Assembly (NCBI GenBank): GCA_963818685.1 | Contig: CAWFTJ010000002.1 | Coordinates: forward strand, 310,001 to 374,000 | Direction: 5' to 3' | Length of the DNA: 64,000 bases | DNA from: CAJCJE01 sp963818685 | Lineage (GTDB): Bacteria; Actinomycetota; Actinomycetes; Mycobacteriales; Pseudonocardiaceae | Part shown: piece after piece, positions 33,696 through 42,340 of the stretch | How the letters are laid out: each line of letters starts with the position of its first letter | Position numbering within the stretch: the first letter of the stretch is position 1 | Notes under the pieces: generated by a model | What the model was told of the DNA's origin: nothing | The model's input: only the letters and a program-made list of their open reading frames with translations | The model's database searches: none | Translations under genes and position numbers: made by a program

Positions 33696-36600
33696 GTGGC
33701 CAACCAAGCGACCGGTCGGCGTCTTGCCCGGCTGCGCACCGTCCCGGTTCTCGCGGTCCTGGTCTGCCACAACGGTGATGCCTGGCTCGGCGCGGCACTG
33801 GACGCGTTGCGGGCGCTTGCGCCGCGTCCGAGGCACGTGCTCGCGGTGGACACCGGTTCGACGGACCGTACCGCCGCGCTGCTTGCCGAGGCCGCGAGCG
33901 GGCCTACCGCCGTGCTGGACGGCGTGCTGACCGTCGACGAAGGGACCGGGTTCGGCGCGGCCGTGCGGCAGGCGCTGGACGTGGCGCTGGTGCGCTGGGG
34001 CGATCCGGGGCAGTGGTTGTGGTTGCTGCACGACGACTGCGCACCGGAACCGGGTTGTCTCGGTGTGCTGTTGAACGCGGCCGAGCTGTCGCCGTCGGTC
34101 GGCATGCTCGGTCCGCTCGCGCTGGACTGGGACGACCCTCGACTCGTGGTCGAGGTCGGCCTGTCCACCGACGCGTCCGGGCACCGGCAGACCGGCGTCG
34201 GACCGACCGAAGTGGACTATGAGTCGTTCCCGGACGAAGCCGGACACGAGATCGATCAAGGCGATGACCGGAAGGGCGGAGAACGCGGCTCATTCGCGCA
34301 GAACAAGTTTGAGCAGGGTTCATTCAAACAGAGCACGTTCGAGCAGAGCACCGAGGTGCTCGCGGTCTCCTCGGCTGGCGCACTGATCCGCAGGGGTACC
34401 TGGGAGAGCCTGCACGGCTTCGATCCGGCCCTGCCGCTGCTGCGCGACGACCTGGATTTCGGTTGGCGGGTCAACCGATTCGGGCAGGTCGTGCTGTGCG
34501 TGCCCGCGGCGCGGCTGCGGCACGCGCGCGCCGCAACACGCGGGCTGCGGTCGTTGGACGCGGTGCCAGCGCCCCCTGGTCCGGTGTTCCGGTCGGTGGA
34601 CCGCGCACACGGCATGCGCACGCTGCTCGTCAACTGTGTAACACCGGCGTTCGTCATCGGCCTGCCCCGGCTGCTCGTGCTGAGTGCGTTGCGCGCACTG
34701 GGTTTTTTGTTACTACGTAGATTTACGGACGCGGCCGCGGAACTGCGCGCGGCTCGCTGGCTGGCCAGCGGAAGGGCCGGGTTGCTTGCGGCGCGGGCGC
34801 GGCGCCGCCGCACGTTGCCGCGCGCCGGCGGTGCGGCGCGCGGGTTGCTCACCAGCCGGCTCACCAGGCTGCGCAACCTGATCCTGACCGGGGCGATCAG
34901 CTGGGTGCGGCGCCGGTTCGCCGAGGACGTGGCACTGGGCCGGTTGCCGGCCGAGCAGGCGTCCGCGCGGATTCTGCCGGAGTACCAACCGGAATCGTCT
35001 CGTCCGATCGGACCAGCAGCGCTGCCGGCGGGCGCGGTCGGTCGAACCGGTTCGCGGCGCACCGCGGGGTTGCACAGGCCGACCACGTCCGTTGTCGTGC
35101 CACTGGCCGAACCGTCCGGGCTGCCGGGTGGGTTGCGGCCAAGCCCTCGGCCGCGCCCGTCGCCGGTGCCCAGGACCGGCCCTGCCGCGTCGATCGGGCG
35201 TGAGCTGGTGCTGGTGGACGTGGGCAGGGGGCGGATCGCGCGGGAGCTGCTGCTCGCCCCGCCGGTGCTGCTGGTCGTGGCGCTGACCGCGATCTCGTTG
35301 CTGGTCAACCACAACCGGCTCGGCCTCGACCTGGCCGGCGGCGGTTTGCTGCCCGCACAAGGACTTTCCGGCACCTGGTCGGAATACCTGGCCTCCTGGC
35401 ACGGCGTGAGCGGCGGCACCACCACGCCGGCGCCCGCCGCGCTCGCGGTGCTCGGAATCCTTGGCGCGCTGCTGTATCCGTTCGGCGGCCCGCACACCGC
35501 GCTGGCCGTGCTGCTGCTCGGTGACGCGCCACTGGCCGGCCTGCTCGCCTATCTGGCGACCCGGCGGATCGCGGTGCCGCGCTCGGTGCGCGCGCTGCTC
35601 GCGGCCGGCTACGCGCTGCTGCCACCGGCGACGGCCGCCCTCGCGCAGGGCCGGTTGGCCGTCGTTGTCGTGCACATCCTGCTGCCGCCGGTGCTGGTCG
35701 GCATCGTCGCCGTGCTCAACCCGACGACAAGGCGTGGCGGCGCGAACTCGTGGCTGTCCACGGCGGCGGCCAGTTCGATCGGGCTCGCCGTGATCGGCGC
35801 GTTCGCGCCCCTCGTGCACCTGCTGGTGCTGGTGTTCGCGCTGGTCGGCTTTGTCGTCGTGCCGGGCGGGCACGGCGAAGGCCGGCGGCGCGTCGCCGCC
35901 TTGTTCGCTGTGGTGCTGTTGCCGTTGGCGCTGCTCGTCCCGTGGCCCGCCGTGGTGCTGGCACAGCCGAGCCTGCTGCTCTCCGGCATCGGCAACTCGA
36001 CGGCCGAGGGCCGGCCAAGCATGACCGATCTGCTCATGCTCGACCCGGGCGGACCGGGTTCGGTGCCGTGGTTCGGTGCGCTGGTCGGGTTGGCCGCGAT
36101 CGTCGCGGTCATCGCCCGGCCGCGCAGGGCCGTGCTGCCCGGGTTGGCGTTGCTGCTGCTCGGCGCGTTCGCAACCGGGGTGCTCGCCACGGTCGCACTG
36201 CCGGGCTTCGCGGGCGGGCTGTCGTCGTTCAGCACCGGACCCGGACTGATCGTGGCGGGCGCCGGGCTGCTGTGGATCGTGTTGGGCAGCTGTCGGGCCG
36301 ACCCTCGGCGCGGCAGGGCGCGGCGCCCGACCCGACCCGCGGCGATCGTGCGGGTGGTCGCCGGTCTCGGCGTGCTCGCGGTGCTGCTGCTCGGCTACGG
36401 CGACGTGCTCGCAGGCCGGACCGGACCGCTGCGGGCGGGTGGCGCGCCGACGCTGGCGCCCGTGCTCACCAGCGAGCTGGCCGCGACCGGCCGCTCGGTG
36501 CTGGTCATGTCGGCCGACGGCCAACCGGCGCGGGTCGCCGCCGGGCGCACGCCCGCGTTCGGCGACGACGACATCGCCCCGGTCCCCGGCGCCGTGCGGC

Positions 36601-37196
36601 GGATCGCCGGCTGGGACGGCGGACTGCGTGCGCCTGACGCGAACACGGCCAAGAACGCGGTCGCGGACGCGGCCATCGCGGGCGTGCTGTTCGTGGTCGC
36701 GCCAGACCAGCCCGCCGCGCGACGCCTTGAGTCGCTGGCCGGCGACCTGGTATCGCCGGTGCCGAGTGCTTCGGACGGGCGGCCGGTGCTGCGCCTGCAA
36801 CCGGCAGGCGGCGCGGCGACACTGATCTCGACCGCACTGGCCCGCGCGGCGGTGACCGGCGGCCGGCCGCCGACCCAGCTCGGCGTCGTCGGCATCAGCC
36901 CGGTCGACGCGGCCCCGCCCGAGGTCGCGGTGCGGGTGTCCGAGGGCGCGGCAGGGCGACTGCTGGTGCTCGCCGCCGAGGACGAACCGGGCTGGCAGGC
37001 CACTGTCGACGGTCAGCCAGCGCCGATCACCACCGCCTGGGGCCACCTTGTCGCGGTGGTCATCCCGTTGCAGGGCGCGGACGTGCAGATCTGGCAGCCG
37101 ACCGCGCTGCGTGACGTGCTGCTGTTGGTCCAGGCGGCGGTGCTGCTGTTCGCAGCGCTCACCGCCATTCCGAGCCGGAGATCGAGCCGGAGATGA
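33696..37196 (+). CDS. GT2 glycosyltransferase fused to a large polytopic membrane protein
   Basis: An 1166-residue protein. Residues about 15-340 form a GT2 domain (VLAVLVCHNGDAWLGAALDA, AVDTGSTDRTAAL, WLWLLHDDCAPEPG, LLRDDLDFGWRVNRFG). A basic, Pro-rich linker follows to about 510, then many membrane helices (about 515-910), a large soluble and probably extracytoplasmic domain (about 920-1135) and a final helix. This architecture occurs in actinobacterial envelope polysaccharide proteins next to whiB2. It probably makes or moves a lipid-linked glycan (inference). An unusual FxQxx repeat interrupts the GT2 domain. GTG start; no clear ribosome site. Confidence 0.85.
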   Translation: MANQATGRRLARLRTVPVLAVLVCHNGDAWLGAALDALRALAPRPRHVLAVDTGSTDRTAALLAEAASGPTAVLDGVLTVDEGTGFGAAVRQALDVALVRWGDPGQWLWLLHDDCAPEPGCLGVLLNAAELSPSVGMLGPLALDWDDPRLVVEVGLSTDASGHRQTGVGPTEVDYESFPDEAGHEIDQGDDRKGGERGSFAQNKFEQGSFKQSTFEQSTEVLAVSSAGALIRRGTWESLHGFDPALPLLRDDLDFGWRVNRFGQVVLCVPAARLRHARAATRGLRSLDAVPAPPGPVFRSVDRAHGMRTLLVNCVTPAFVIGLPRLLVLSALRALGFLLLRRFTDAAAELRAARWLASGRAGLLAARARRRRTLPRAGGAARGLLTSRLTRLRNLILTGAISWVRRRFAEDVALGRLPAEQASARILPEYQPESSRPIGPAALPAGAVGRTGSRRTAGLHRPTTSVVVPLAEPSGLPGGLRPSPRPRPSPVPRTGPAASIGRELVLVDVGRGRIARELLLAPPVLLVVALTAISLLVNHNRLGLDLAGGGLLPAQGLSGTWSEYLASWHGVSGGTTTPAPAALAVLGILGALLYPFGGPHTALAVLLLGDAPLAGLLAYLATRRIAVPRSVRALLAAGYALLPPATAALAQGRLAVVVVHILLPPVLVGIVAVLNPTTRRGGANSWLSTAAASSIGLAVIGAFAPLVHLLVLVFALVGFVVVPGGHGEGRRRVAALFAVVLLPLALLVPWPAVVLAQPSLLLSGIGNSTAEGRPSMTDLLMLDPGGPGSVPWFGALVGLAAIVAVIARPRRAVLPGLALLLLGAFATGVLATVALPGFAGGLSSFSTGPGLIVAGAGLLWIVLGSCRADPRRGRARRPTRPAAIVRVVAGLGVLAVLLLGYGDVLAGRTGPLRAGGAPTLAPVLTSELAATGRSVLVMSADGQPARVAAGRTPAFGDDDIAPVPGAVRRIAGWDGGLRAPDANTAKNAVADAAIAGVLFVVAPDQPAARRLESLAGDLVSPVPSASDGRPVLRLQPAGGAATLISTALARAAVTGGRPPTQLGVVGISPVDAAPPEVAVRVSEGAAGRLLVLAAEDEPGWQATVDGQPAPITTAWGHLVAVVIPLQGADVQIWQPTALRDVLLLVQAAVLLFAALTAIPSRRSSRR
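34293..34352 (+). repeat. Four tandem 15-bp units encoding FxQxx
   Basis: The units read FAQNK, FEQGS, FKQST and FEQST (residues 200-219), with Phe every fifth residue as in pentapeptide-repeat coils. The surrounding 40 residues are rich in Asp, Lys, Glu and Gln, and codon third positions are richer in A/T than the flanking gene. Confidence 0.7.
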
Positions 37197-37199
37197 GGC

Positions 37200-37640
37200 T
37201 CAGGACTCGCCGTCGACCACGTCCGGGTCCAGGTTGAGATAGGCGGCGACCTGCTCGACGAGCACCTCGTGCACGAGGTCGGCGAGGTCGGCGCCGTCCC
37301 TGGCGCGCACCTCAAGCGGCCTGCGGTAGACCACGATCCGCGCCCTGGTCGGCTGGCCGCGCCGGTCGACGCCGGCCGGCACCAATCGGGCCAGCGGCAC
37401 GTCCCGGTCCTCGACGACCTCCTGCTTCGGGTCGGCGCGTAGATCCGGCACGTCGTCGACGGCGACGTCGAGGTCGGTCAGCTCGGTGCGCCAGCGCGCC
37501 TCGATCGGTTCGAGCGCCTCGATCACGAGCGCGTCGAAGCGCTCGGTTCGGCTGCGCGCGGCCGGCAGGTCCGCCGGGTACAGCAGGCCGCGCAAGCCTC
37601 GGCCGCGCCGGTCCCGGCGCGATCGACGTCGACGCTGCAT
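37200..37640 (-). CDS. Metallopeptidase-like protein (Rv3259-like, degenerate zinc motif)
   Basis: A 146-residue protein resembling the actinobacterial 'metallopeptidase family' proteins encoded at this locus (Rv3259 in M. tuberculosis, recalled). A basic N-terminus (MQRRRRSRRDRRGRG) is followed by ALEPIEARWRTELTDLDVAV and a C-terminal LADLVHEVLVEQVAAYLNLD. The expected HExxH reads HEVLVE, so the second zinc ligand is missing and peptidase activity is doubtful. ATG 37640 is used; GTG 37652 is also possible. Divergent from the DUF3499 gene. Confidence 0.75.
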   Translation of the reverse strand: MQRRRRSRRDRRGRGLRGLLYPADLPAARSRTERFDALVIEALEPIEARWRTELTDLDVAVDDVPDLRADPKQEVVEDRDVPLARLVPAGVDRRGQPTRARIVVYRRPLEVRARDGADLADLVHEVLVEQVAAYLNLDPDVVDGES

Positions 37641-37807
37641 GCGTGTCCTCACCACGGCTACCACCAACAAGGCTAACCCGACAGATCGGCCCGGCTCGAC
37701 CTGACCAGCGGTTGCGCCGCAGGTCGCACCGGCCCTCGGCAAAGCCTACGCAGTAGTCCGTGTGTCCTGCGCCGGCCGGTCGGTCCGAAGCGCTATCGTC
37801 GGCGATT

Positions 37808-38167
37808 GTGCGGAGCGTGAGGCGTTGCTCGCGGACCGGGTGTCTGAACCCGGCCGTCGCCACACTCACGTACGCCTACGCGGACTCGACCGCCGTCGTC
37901 GGTCCGCTCGCCACCTACTCCGAGCCGCACTCCTACGACCTGTGCGAGGAGCACGCGCTGCGGCTGACCGCACCGCGTGGCTGGGAGGTCGTGCGGCACC
38001 AGGGTGAGTTCGTGGCCGAGGCTCCGTCAGACGACGACCTGACCGCGCTGGCCGAGGCCGTGCGCGAGGCGGGCCGGCGGGAACGTCTCGTCCAGGCGCC
38101 CGATCCGGCCGCCCCGTCCGGGCGGCGCGGTCACCTGCGGGTACTGCCCGACCCGATCGAGGACTGA
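37808..38167 (+). CDS. DUF3499 family protein (Rv3258-like)
   Basis: A 119-residue conserved actinobacterial protein. It has CSRTGC near the N-terminus and LCEEHALRL about 45 residues later, a likely zinc-binding pair, and a charged C-terminal half. Function unknown. The GTG at 37808 has a -10-like TATCGT (37794-37799) 8 bases upstream, suggesting a leaderless transcript. It precedes pmm by 97 bases in the conserved order. Confidence 0.88.
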   Translation: MRSVRRCSRTGCLNPAVATLTYAYADSTAVVGPLATYSEPHSYDLCEEHALRLTAPRGWEVVRHQGEFVAEAPSDDDLTALAEAVREAGRRERLVQAPDPAAPSGRRGHLRVLPDPIED

Positions 38168-38264
38168 CGCGGGCTGCTCCGGTATCCCGGTAGGCTGCCG
38201 GGCGCAGCCACATGTCGATGTTGAGCTGCCACATCGGGTGACATCTACTTGTTTGGGAGCCGGC

Positions 38265-39632
38265 GTGCGCGATCTGTCCGACATCGTCAAGGCCTACGAC
38301 ATCCGCGGGGTGGTCGGCGAGCAGTTGGACGCCGACCTGGTTCGCAGGGTCGGCGCGGCGTTCGCCCGCCTGGTCGCCGGGGAGGGCACCGAAGCGTCCT
38401 CGATCGTGGTCGGCCACGACATGCGTGACTCGTCGCCCGCACTGGCCGCCGCGTTCGCCGAGGGCGTGACCGCGCAGGGCCTCGACGTGGTGTCCATCGG
38501 GCTGTGCAGCACGGACATGCTCTACTTCGCCTCCGGCAGCCTGAACCTGCCCGGCGCGATGTTCACCGCCAGCCACAACCCGGCCCGCTACAACGGCATC
38601 AAGATGTGCCGGGCCGGTGCGGCCCCGGTCGGTCAGGAGACCGGCCTCGCCACGATCAAGGCGGACATCGAGGCCGAGACCCCGGACGCCGAGGGCGTCA
38701 CGCCCGGCACGGTCAGCGAACGCAATCTGCTCGACGACTACGGCAAGTACCTGCGTGACCTGGTCGACCTCGGCTCGATTCGCCAGCTCAAGATCGTCGT
38801 GGACGCCGGCAACGGCATGGGCGGCTACACCGTGCCCAGCGTGCTCGCCGGCCTGCCGCTGGACGTGGTGCCGATGTACTTCGAGCTGGACGGCAACTTC
38901 CCCAACCACGAGGCCAATCCGCTCGACCCGAAGAACATCGTCGACCTCCAGGCCAAGGTGCGCGAGGTCGGCGCGGACCTCGGCGTCGCCTTCGACGGCG
39001 ACGCGGACCGCTGCTTCGTGATCGACGAGCGCGGCGAGCCGGTCAGCCCGAGCGCGATCACCGCGCTGGTCGCCGTGCGCGAGCTGGCCAAGGATCCGGG
39101 CTCCTCGGTCATCCACAACCTGATCACGTCCAAGGCCGTGCCGGAGATCGTTCGCGAGCACGGCGGCACGCCGGTGCGCACCCGCGTCGGTCACTCGTTC
39201 ATCAAGCAGGAAATGGCAAGGACCGGGGCCATCTTCGGTGGTGAGCACTCCGCGCACTACTACTTCCGCGACTTCTGGCGCGCCGACACCGGCATGCTCG
39301 CCGCCCTGCACGTGCTCGCCGCGCTCGGCGGACAGTCCAGGCCGCTGTCCGAGCTGACCGCCGAGTACTCGCGCTACGCCGCGTCCGGCGAGATCAACTC
39401 GACCGTGACCGACCAGGCCGGCCGGATGGCCGCGGTCAAGGACGCGTACGCGGACCGGGACGGCGTGAGCGTGGACGAGCTGGACGGGCTCACCGTGAAC
39501 CTGCCCGACGGCTCCTGGTTCAACCTGCGGCCCTCCAACACCGAGCCGCTGCTGCGCCTGAACGTCGAGGCTGCCGACGCCGACGCCGTTTCCGCACTTC
39601 GGGACGAGGTTCTTGCCATCGTCCGAGCGTGA
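38265..39632 (+). CDS. manB: Phosphomannomutase/phosphoglucomutase
   Basis: A 455-residue alpha-D-phosphohexomutase. It interconverts hexose-6- and hexose-1-phosphates and supplies mannose-1-phosphate for GDP-mannose. All four active-site loops are visible: the phosphoserine loop MFTASHNP (Ser103), the metal loop FDGDADRCF, the sugar-binding GGEHSAHYYF and the phosphate-binding RPSNTEPLLR. GTG 38265 with GGGAG five bases upstream. The M. tuberculosis equivalent is Rv3257c. Confidence 0.95.
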   Translation: MRDLSDIVKAYDIRGVVGEQLDADLVRRVGAAFARLVAGEGTEASSIVVGHDMRDSSPALAAAFAEGVTAQGLDVVSIGLCSTDMLYFASGSLNLPGAMFTASHNPARYNGIKMCRAGAAPVGQETGLATIKADIEAETPDAEGVTPGTVSERNLLDDYGKYLRDLVDLGSIRQLKIVVDAGNGMGGYTVPSVLAGLPLDVVPMYFELDGNFPNHEANPLDPKNIVDLQAKVREVGADLGVAFDGDADRCFVIDERGEPVSPSAITALVAVRELAKDPGSSVIHNLITSKAVPEIVREHGGTPVRTRVGHSFIKQEMARTGAIFGGEHSAHYYFRDFWRADTGMLAALHVLAALGGQSRPLSELTAEYSRYAASGEINSTVTDQAGRMAAVKDAYADRDGVSVDELDGLTVNLPDGSWFNLRPSNTEPLLRLNVEAADADAVSALRDEVLAIVRA

Positions 39633-39728
39633 TCGGTATTCGCATCGGCCCCGGTCGGTGACCTGAATCTGGTAGACCCGGAGAATGGGTGTAGTCGACC
39701 ACCCGACCCGCAGCCGTAAGGAGGCACG

Positions 39729-39956
39729 ATGGCCGTCGCGCTTGACGCCACGCTCTTGGAGATCCTGGCCTGCCCGTCGCCCGACCACGCCCCGCTGCGC
39801 ATCGGTTCGCCCACCGACGCCGCCGCCGACGTGCTGACCTGCACGTCCTGCGGCCGGATGTACCCGGTCCGGGACGGCATCCCGGTGCTGCTGCTCGACG
39901 AGGCGATCGTGCCGGAGGGTGCCACCTCGGATGCGCCCGATCCGGCGGGCGGGTGA
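39729..39956 (+). CDS. Trm112-like small zinc-ribbon protein
   Basis: A 75-residue protein with LLEILACPSPDHAPL and LTCTSCGRMYPVRDGIPVLL, the Trm112 pattern. In Actinobacteria it is commonly linked to pmm and SIS genes; its partner is unknown. AAGGAGG lies before the ATG. Its stop overlaps the GTG of the next gene (GTGA), so the two are coupled. Confidence 0.9.
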   Translation: MAVALDATLLEILACPSPDHAPLRIGSPTDAAADVLTCTSCGRMYPVRDGIPVLLLDEAIVPEGATSDAPDPAGG

Positions 39957-41044
39957 ACCCATTGCTGGACGACAGCCTGCTGGACGACGCGGAACGCCTT
40001 GCCAGTGCAGACGGGCGTGCCGGCGGCTGCCTGCGGGCCGCTGCCTCGGCCGGTGCCCAGGTGCGGGCCACCGCCGAGACCGCGGCCGAGATCGGCATCG
40101 AGGCACTGGCAGGCAACCGGCCAAGAGCCCTGGTCATCGTGACAAGGCCCGGCGTCGCGCCCTCGGTGGCCCAGCTGCTTGTCGCGCTGCTCCCGCCGAC
40201 CTGCTCGGTGCCGGTCGTGGTCAGCGAGGACGTGCCCACCTGGGTCGGCCCGCTGGACGTGATCCTGGTGCACAGCGACGATCCAGGTGACAACGCGCTG
40301 GCCGAGTCCATCGACAGGGCCCGTCGCTTCGGCGCGACCGTGGTCGTCACCTCGGACGAGGACGGCCCGGTCGCCGCGGCCGCCGCCGGCACGCTGCTGC
40401 TCCCGCCGCGCATCCCGCTGCCGCTCGGCTTCGGCTACCCGAGGGCGCTCGCCGCCGGTCTTGTCCTGCTGGACACGCTCGGCCTGCTGCGCACCGACCT
40501 TGGCGCCCTTGCCGACGAACTGGACAGGGAGGCAGAGCGCGACCACGCGAACTTCGAGTCGTTCGTGAACCCGGCCAAGTCGCTCGCGCTGCGCATGGCC
40601 GACCGCACCCCGCTGCTGTGCGGGCTGGACCGGGTGGCGACGGCGGTCGCCTGGCACGCGGCCGAGGTGCTGGCCGGGTTCGCCGGGGTCGTCGCGAGCA
40701 ACGCCGGGTATGCCCAGATCCGCAGCCGCAGGGTGCTCTACCGCTCGGCGATCGGCGCCAGCGCCGGGGCGGACATCTTCGCCGACCCGGACGACGTCGT
40801 GCCCGGCGGTCCACGGGTGCTGCTGCTGTCGATCGCGGACGAACCGTCGGCCGGCGCCAACCGGCTCGCCGCAACCGGTGACCTGCCCGGCGCGGACCTG
40901 GTCGAGCCAGCCGAGGAGACGACAGGTGGCACCGTGGTGCGGGCCGCGGTGTTGGCGTTGCGATTCGAGATGGCGTCGGTTTATCTCGGGCTCGCCAGTG
41001 GAATGTTGGGTGGATCAGGCCGCTACGAGCCGGTCAACGCGTAG
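39953..41044 (+). CDS. SIS-domain protein, phosphomannose isomerase-like (Rv3256c-like)
   Basis: A 363-residue protein with sugar isomerase (SIS) folds, related to bacterial phosphoglucose/phosphomannose isomerases. Segments such as RALVIVTRPGVAPSVAQLLV, VVVTSDEDGPVAAAAAGTLL and PLGFGYPRALAAGLVLLD fit the family, but the usual catalytic residues cannot be confirmed by eye. Translationally coupled to the Trm112-like gene and followed by manA, so a role in mannose-phosphate metabolism is likely. Equivalent of Rv3256c. Confidence 0.8.
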   Translation: MNPLLDDSLLDDAERLASADGRAGGCLRAAASAGAQVRATAETAAEIGIEALAGNRPRALVIVTRPGVAPSVAQLLVALLPPTCSVPVVVSEDVPTWVGPLDVILVHSDDPGDNALAESIDRARRFGATVVVTSDEDGPVAAAAAGTLLLPPRIPLPLGFGYPRALAAGLVLLDTLGLLRTDLGALADELDREAERDHANFESFVNPAKSLALRMADRTPLLCGLDRVATAVAWHAAEVLAGFAGVVASNAGYAQIRSRRVLYRSAIGASAGADIFADPDDVVPGGPRVLLLSIADEPSAGANRLAATGDLPGADLVEPAEETTGGTVVRAAVLALRFEMASVYLGLASGMLGGSGRYEPVNA

Positions 41045-41075
41045 CCACGGGTTCGGTAGCCATGGGTGCTAGGGA

Positions 41076-42329
41076 GTGAGTTCGACGGTGGAGTTGCTGC
41101 GAAACGCGATCAGACCGTACGCATGGGGTTCGCGCACGGTCATCGCGCAGTTGCAGGGACGGGAGGTGCCCACCCCACACCCCGAGGCCGAGCTGTGGAT
41201 GGGCGCTCATCCGGACGACCCGTCGACGGTGGTCGGCGCGGACGGCGTCGAGCGGTCGCTGCTGGAGCTCCTGGACGCCGACCCGGTCGGCATGCTCGGC
41301 GAGGCGTGCGCCAAGCGCTGGGACAACCGGCTCCCGTTCCTGCTCAAGGTGCTCGCCGCCGACGAGCCCATGAGCATGCAGGCCCACCCGTCCGCAGAGC
41401 AGGCCCTCGCCGGCTTCCAGCGCGAGGAGGCCGCCGGCATCCCGAGGACGGCGCCGAGCCGCAACTACCCGGACCCGACCGCCAAGCCGGAGCTGGTGTG
41501 CGCGCTCACCGAGTTCCACGTGCTCGCCGGCTTCCGCGACCCGCACCGCACTGTCGAGCTGTTCGCCGCGCTCGCATCGCCCGCCTTCGAACGCTACGCG
41601 GCCCTGCTCGCGGCCCAGCCGGACGCGGACGGCCTGCGCACCCTGTTCACCACCCTGATCACGCTGCCCGCCGCGGTCCTCGACGAGCTGCTGCCGCAGG
41701 TGGTCGAGGCATGCGTCGTCCACGTCAAGGAGCACGGGCCGTTCAGCCTGGAATGCCGCACCGTGCTGGAACTGAGCGAGCTGTACCCGGGCGACGTCGG
41801 CGTGCTGGCCGCGCTGCTGCTCAACCGGCTGGTGCTCGGCCCTGGCGAGGCCGTCTACCTGGCCGCCGGCAACCTGCACGCCTACCTCCGCGGCACCGCG
41901 GTGGAGATCCTCGCCAATTCGGACAACATCCTGCGCTGCGGCCTCACCCCCAAACACGTCGACGTGCCGGAACTGTTGCGGGTACTGGACTTCGGCCACG
42001 GCGACATGCCGATCCTGCGCGGCGCCGCGGTCGCCCCGCACATGCTGGTCTACTCGACCGACACGCCCGAGTTCGAACTGTCCCGGTTGGAATGGTCCAG
42101 CCCCTCCGACGAGGACGTGGCGATCGACCACATCGGCCCGCAGCTGCTGGTGTGCACGGACGGCGCCGCCGAGCTGTACCGGCCCGACTCGCCGCCGCTC
42201 AAGCTCACCTGCGGCGACTCGGCCTGGCTGCCCGCACGCGACTGCACGGACGGCCCGGTGCTGGTGCACCCGCTCGGCGCGGAGCGTACCCAGCTGTTCA
42301 GGGCGACCGCGGGAACCGTGCGGGGATAG
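41076..42329 (+). CDS. manA: Mannose-6-phosphate isomerase, class I
   Basis: A 417-residue zinc enzyme that interconverts fructose-6-phosphate and mannose-6-phosphate, the entry to GDP-mannose. Typical features: IRPYAWGSRTVIAQL at the start, FLLKVLAADEPMSMQAHPS with the Gln/His zinc ligands, and YLAAGNLHAYLRGTAVEILA near the second metal region. GTG 41076 is used; GTG 41088 is also possible. It follows the SIS gene by 31 bases. Confidence 0.95.
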   Translation: MSSTVELLRNAIRPYAWGSRTVIAQLQGREVPTPHPEAELWMGAHPDDPSTVVGADGVERSLLELLDADPVGMLGEACAKRWDNRLPFLLKVLAADEPMSMQAHPSAEQALAGFQREEAAGIPRTAPSRNYPDPTAKPELVCALTEFHVLAGFRDPHRTVELFAALASPAFERYAALLAAQPDADGLRTLFTTLITLPAAVLDELLPQVVEACVVHVKEHGPFSLECRTVLELSELYPGDVGVLAALLLNRLVLGPGEAVYLAAGNLHAYLRGTAVEILANSDNILRCGLTPKHVDVPELLRVLDFGHGDMPILRGAAVAPHMLVYSTDTPEFELSRLEWSSPSDEDVAIDHIGPQLLVCTDGAAELYRPDSPPLKLTCGDSAWLPARDCTDGPVLVHPLGAERTQLFRATAGTVRG

Positions 42330-42340
42330 GGGACGGCCGG

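Noticed and set aside
41066..42340. 743-codon frame that would fuse extra sequence to the CDF transporter
   Set aside because: The added part is another frame of manA; the transporter starts at 42341.
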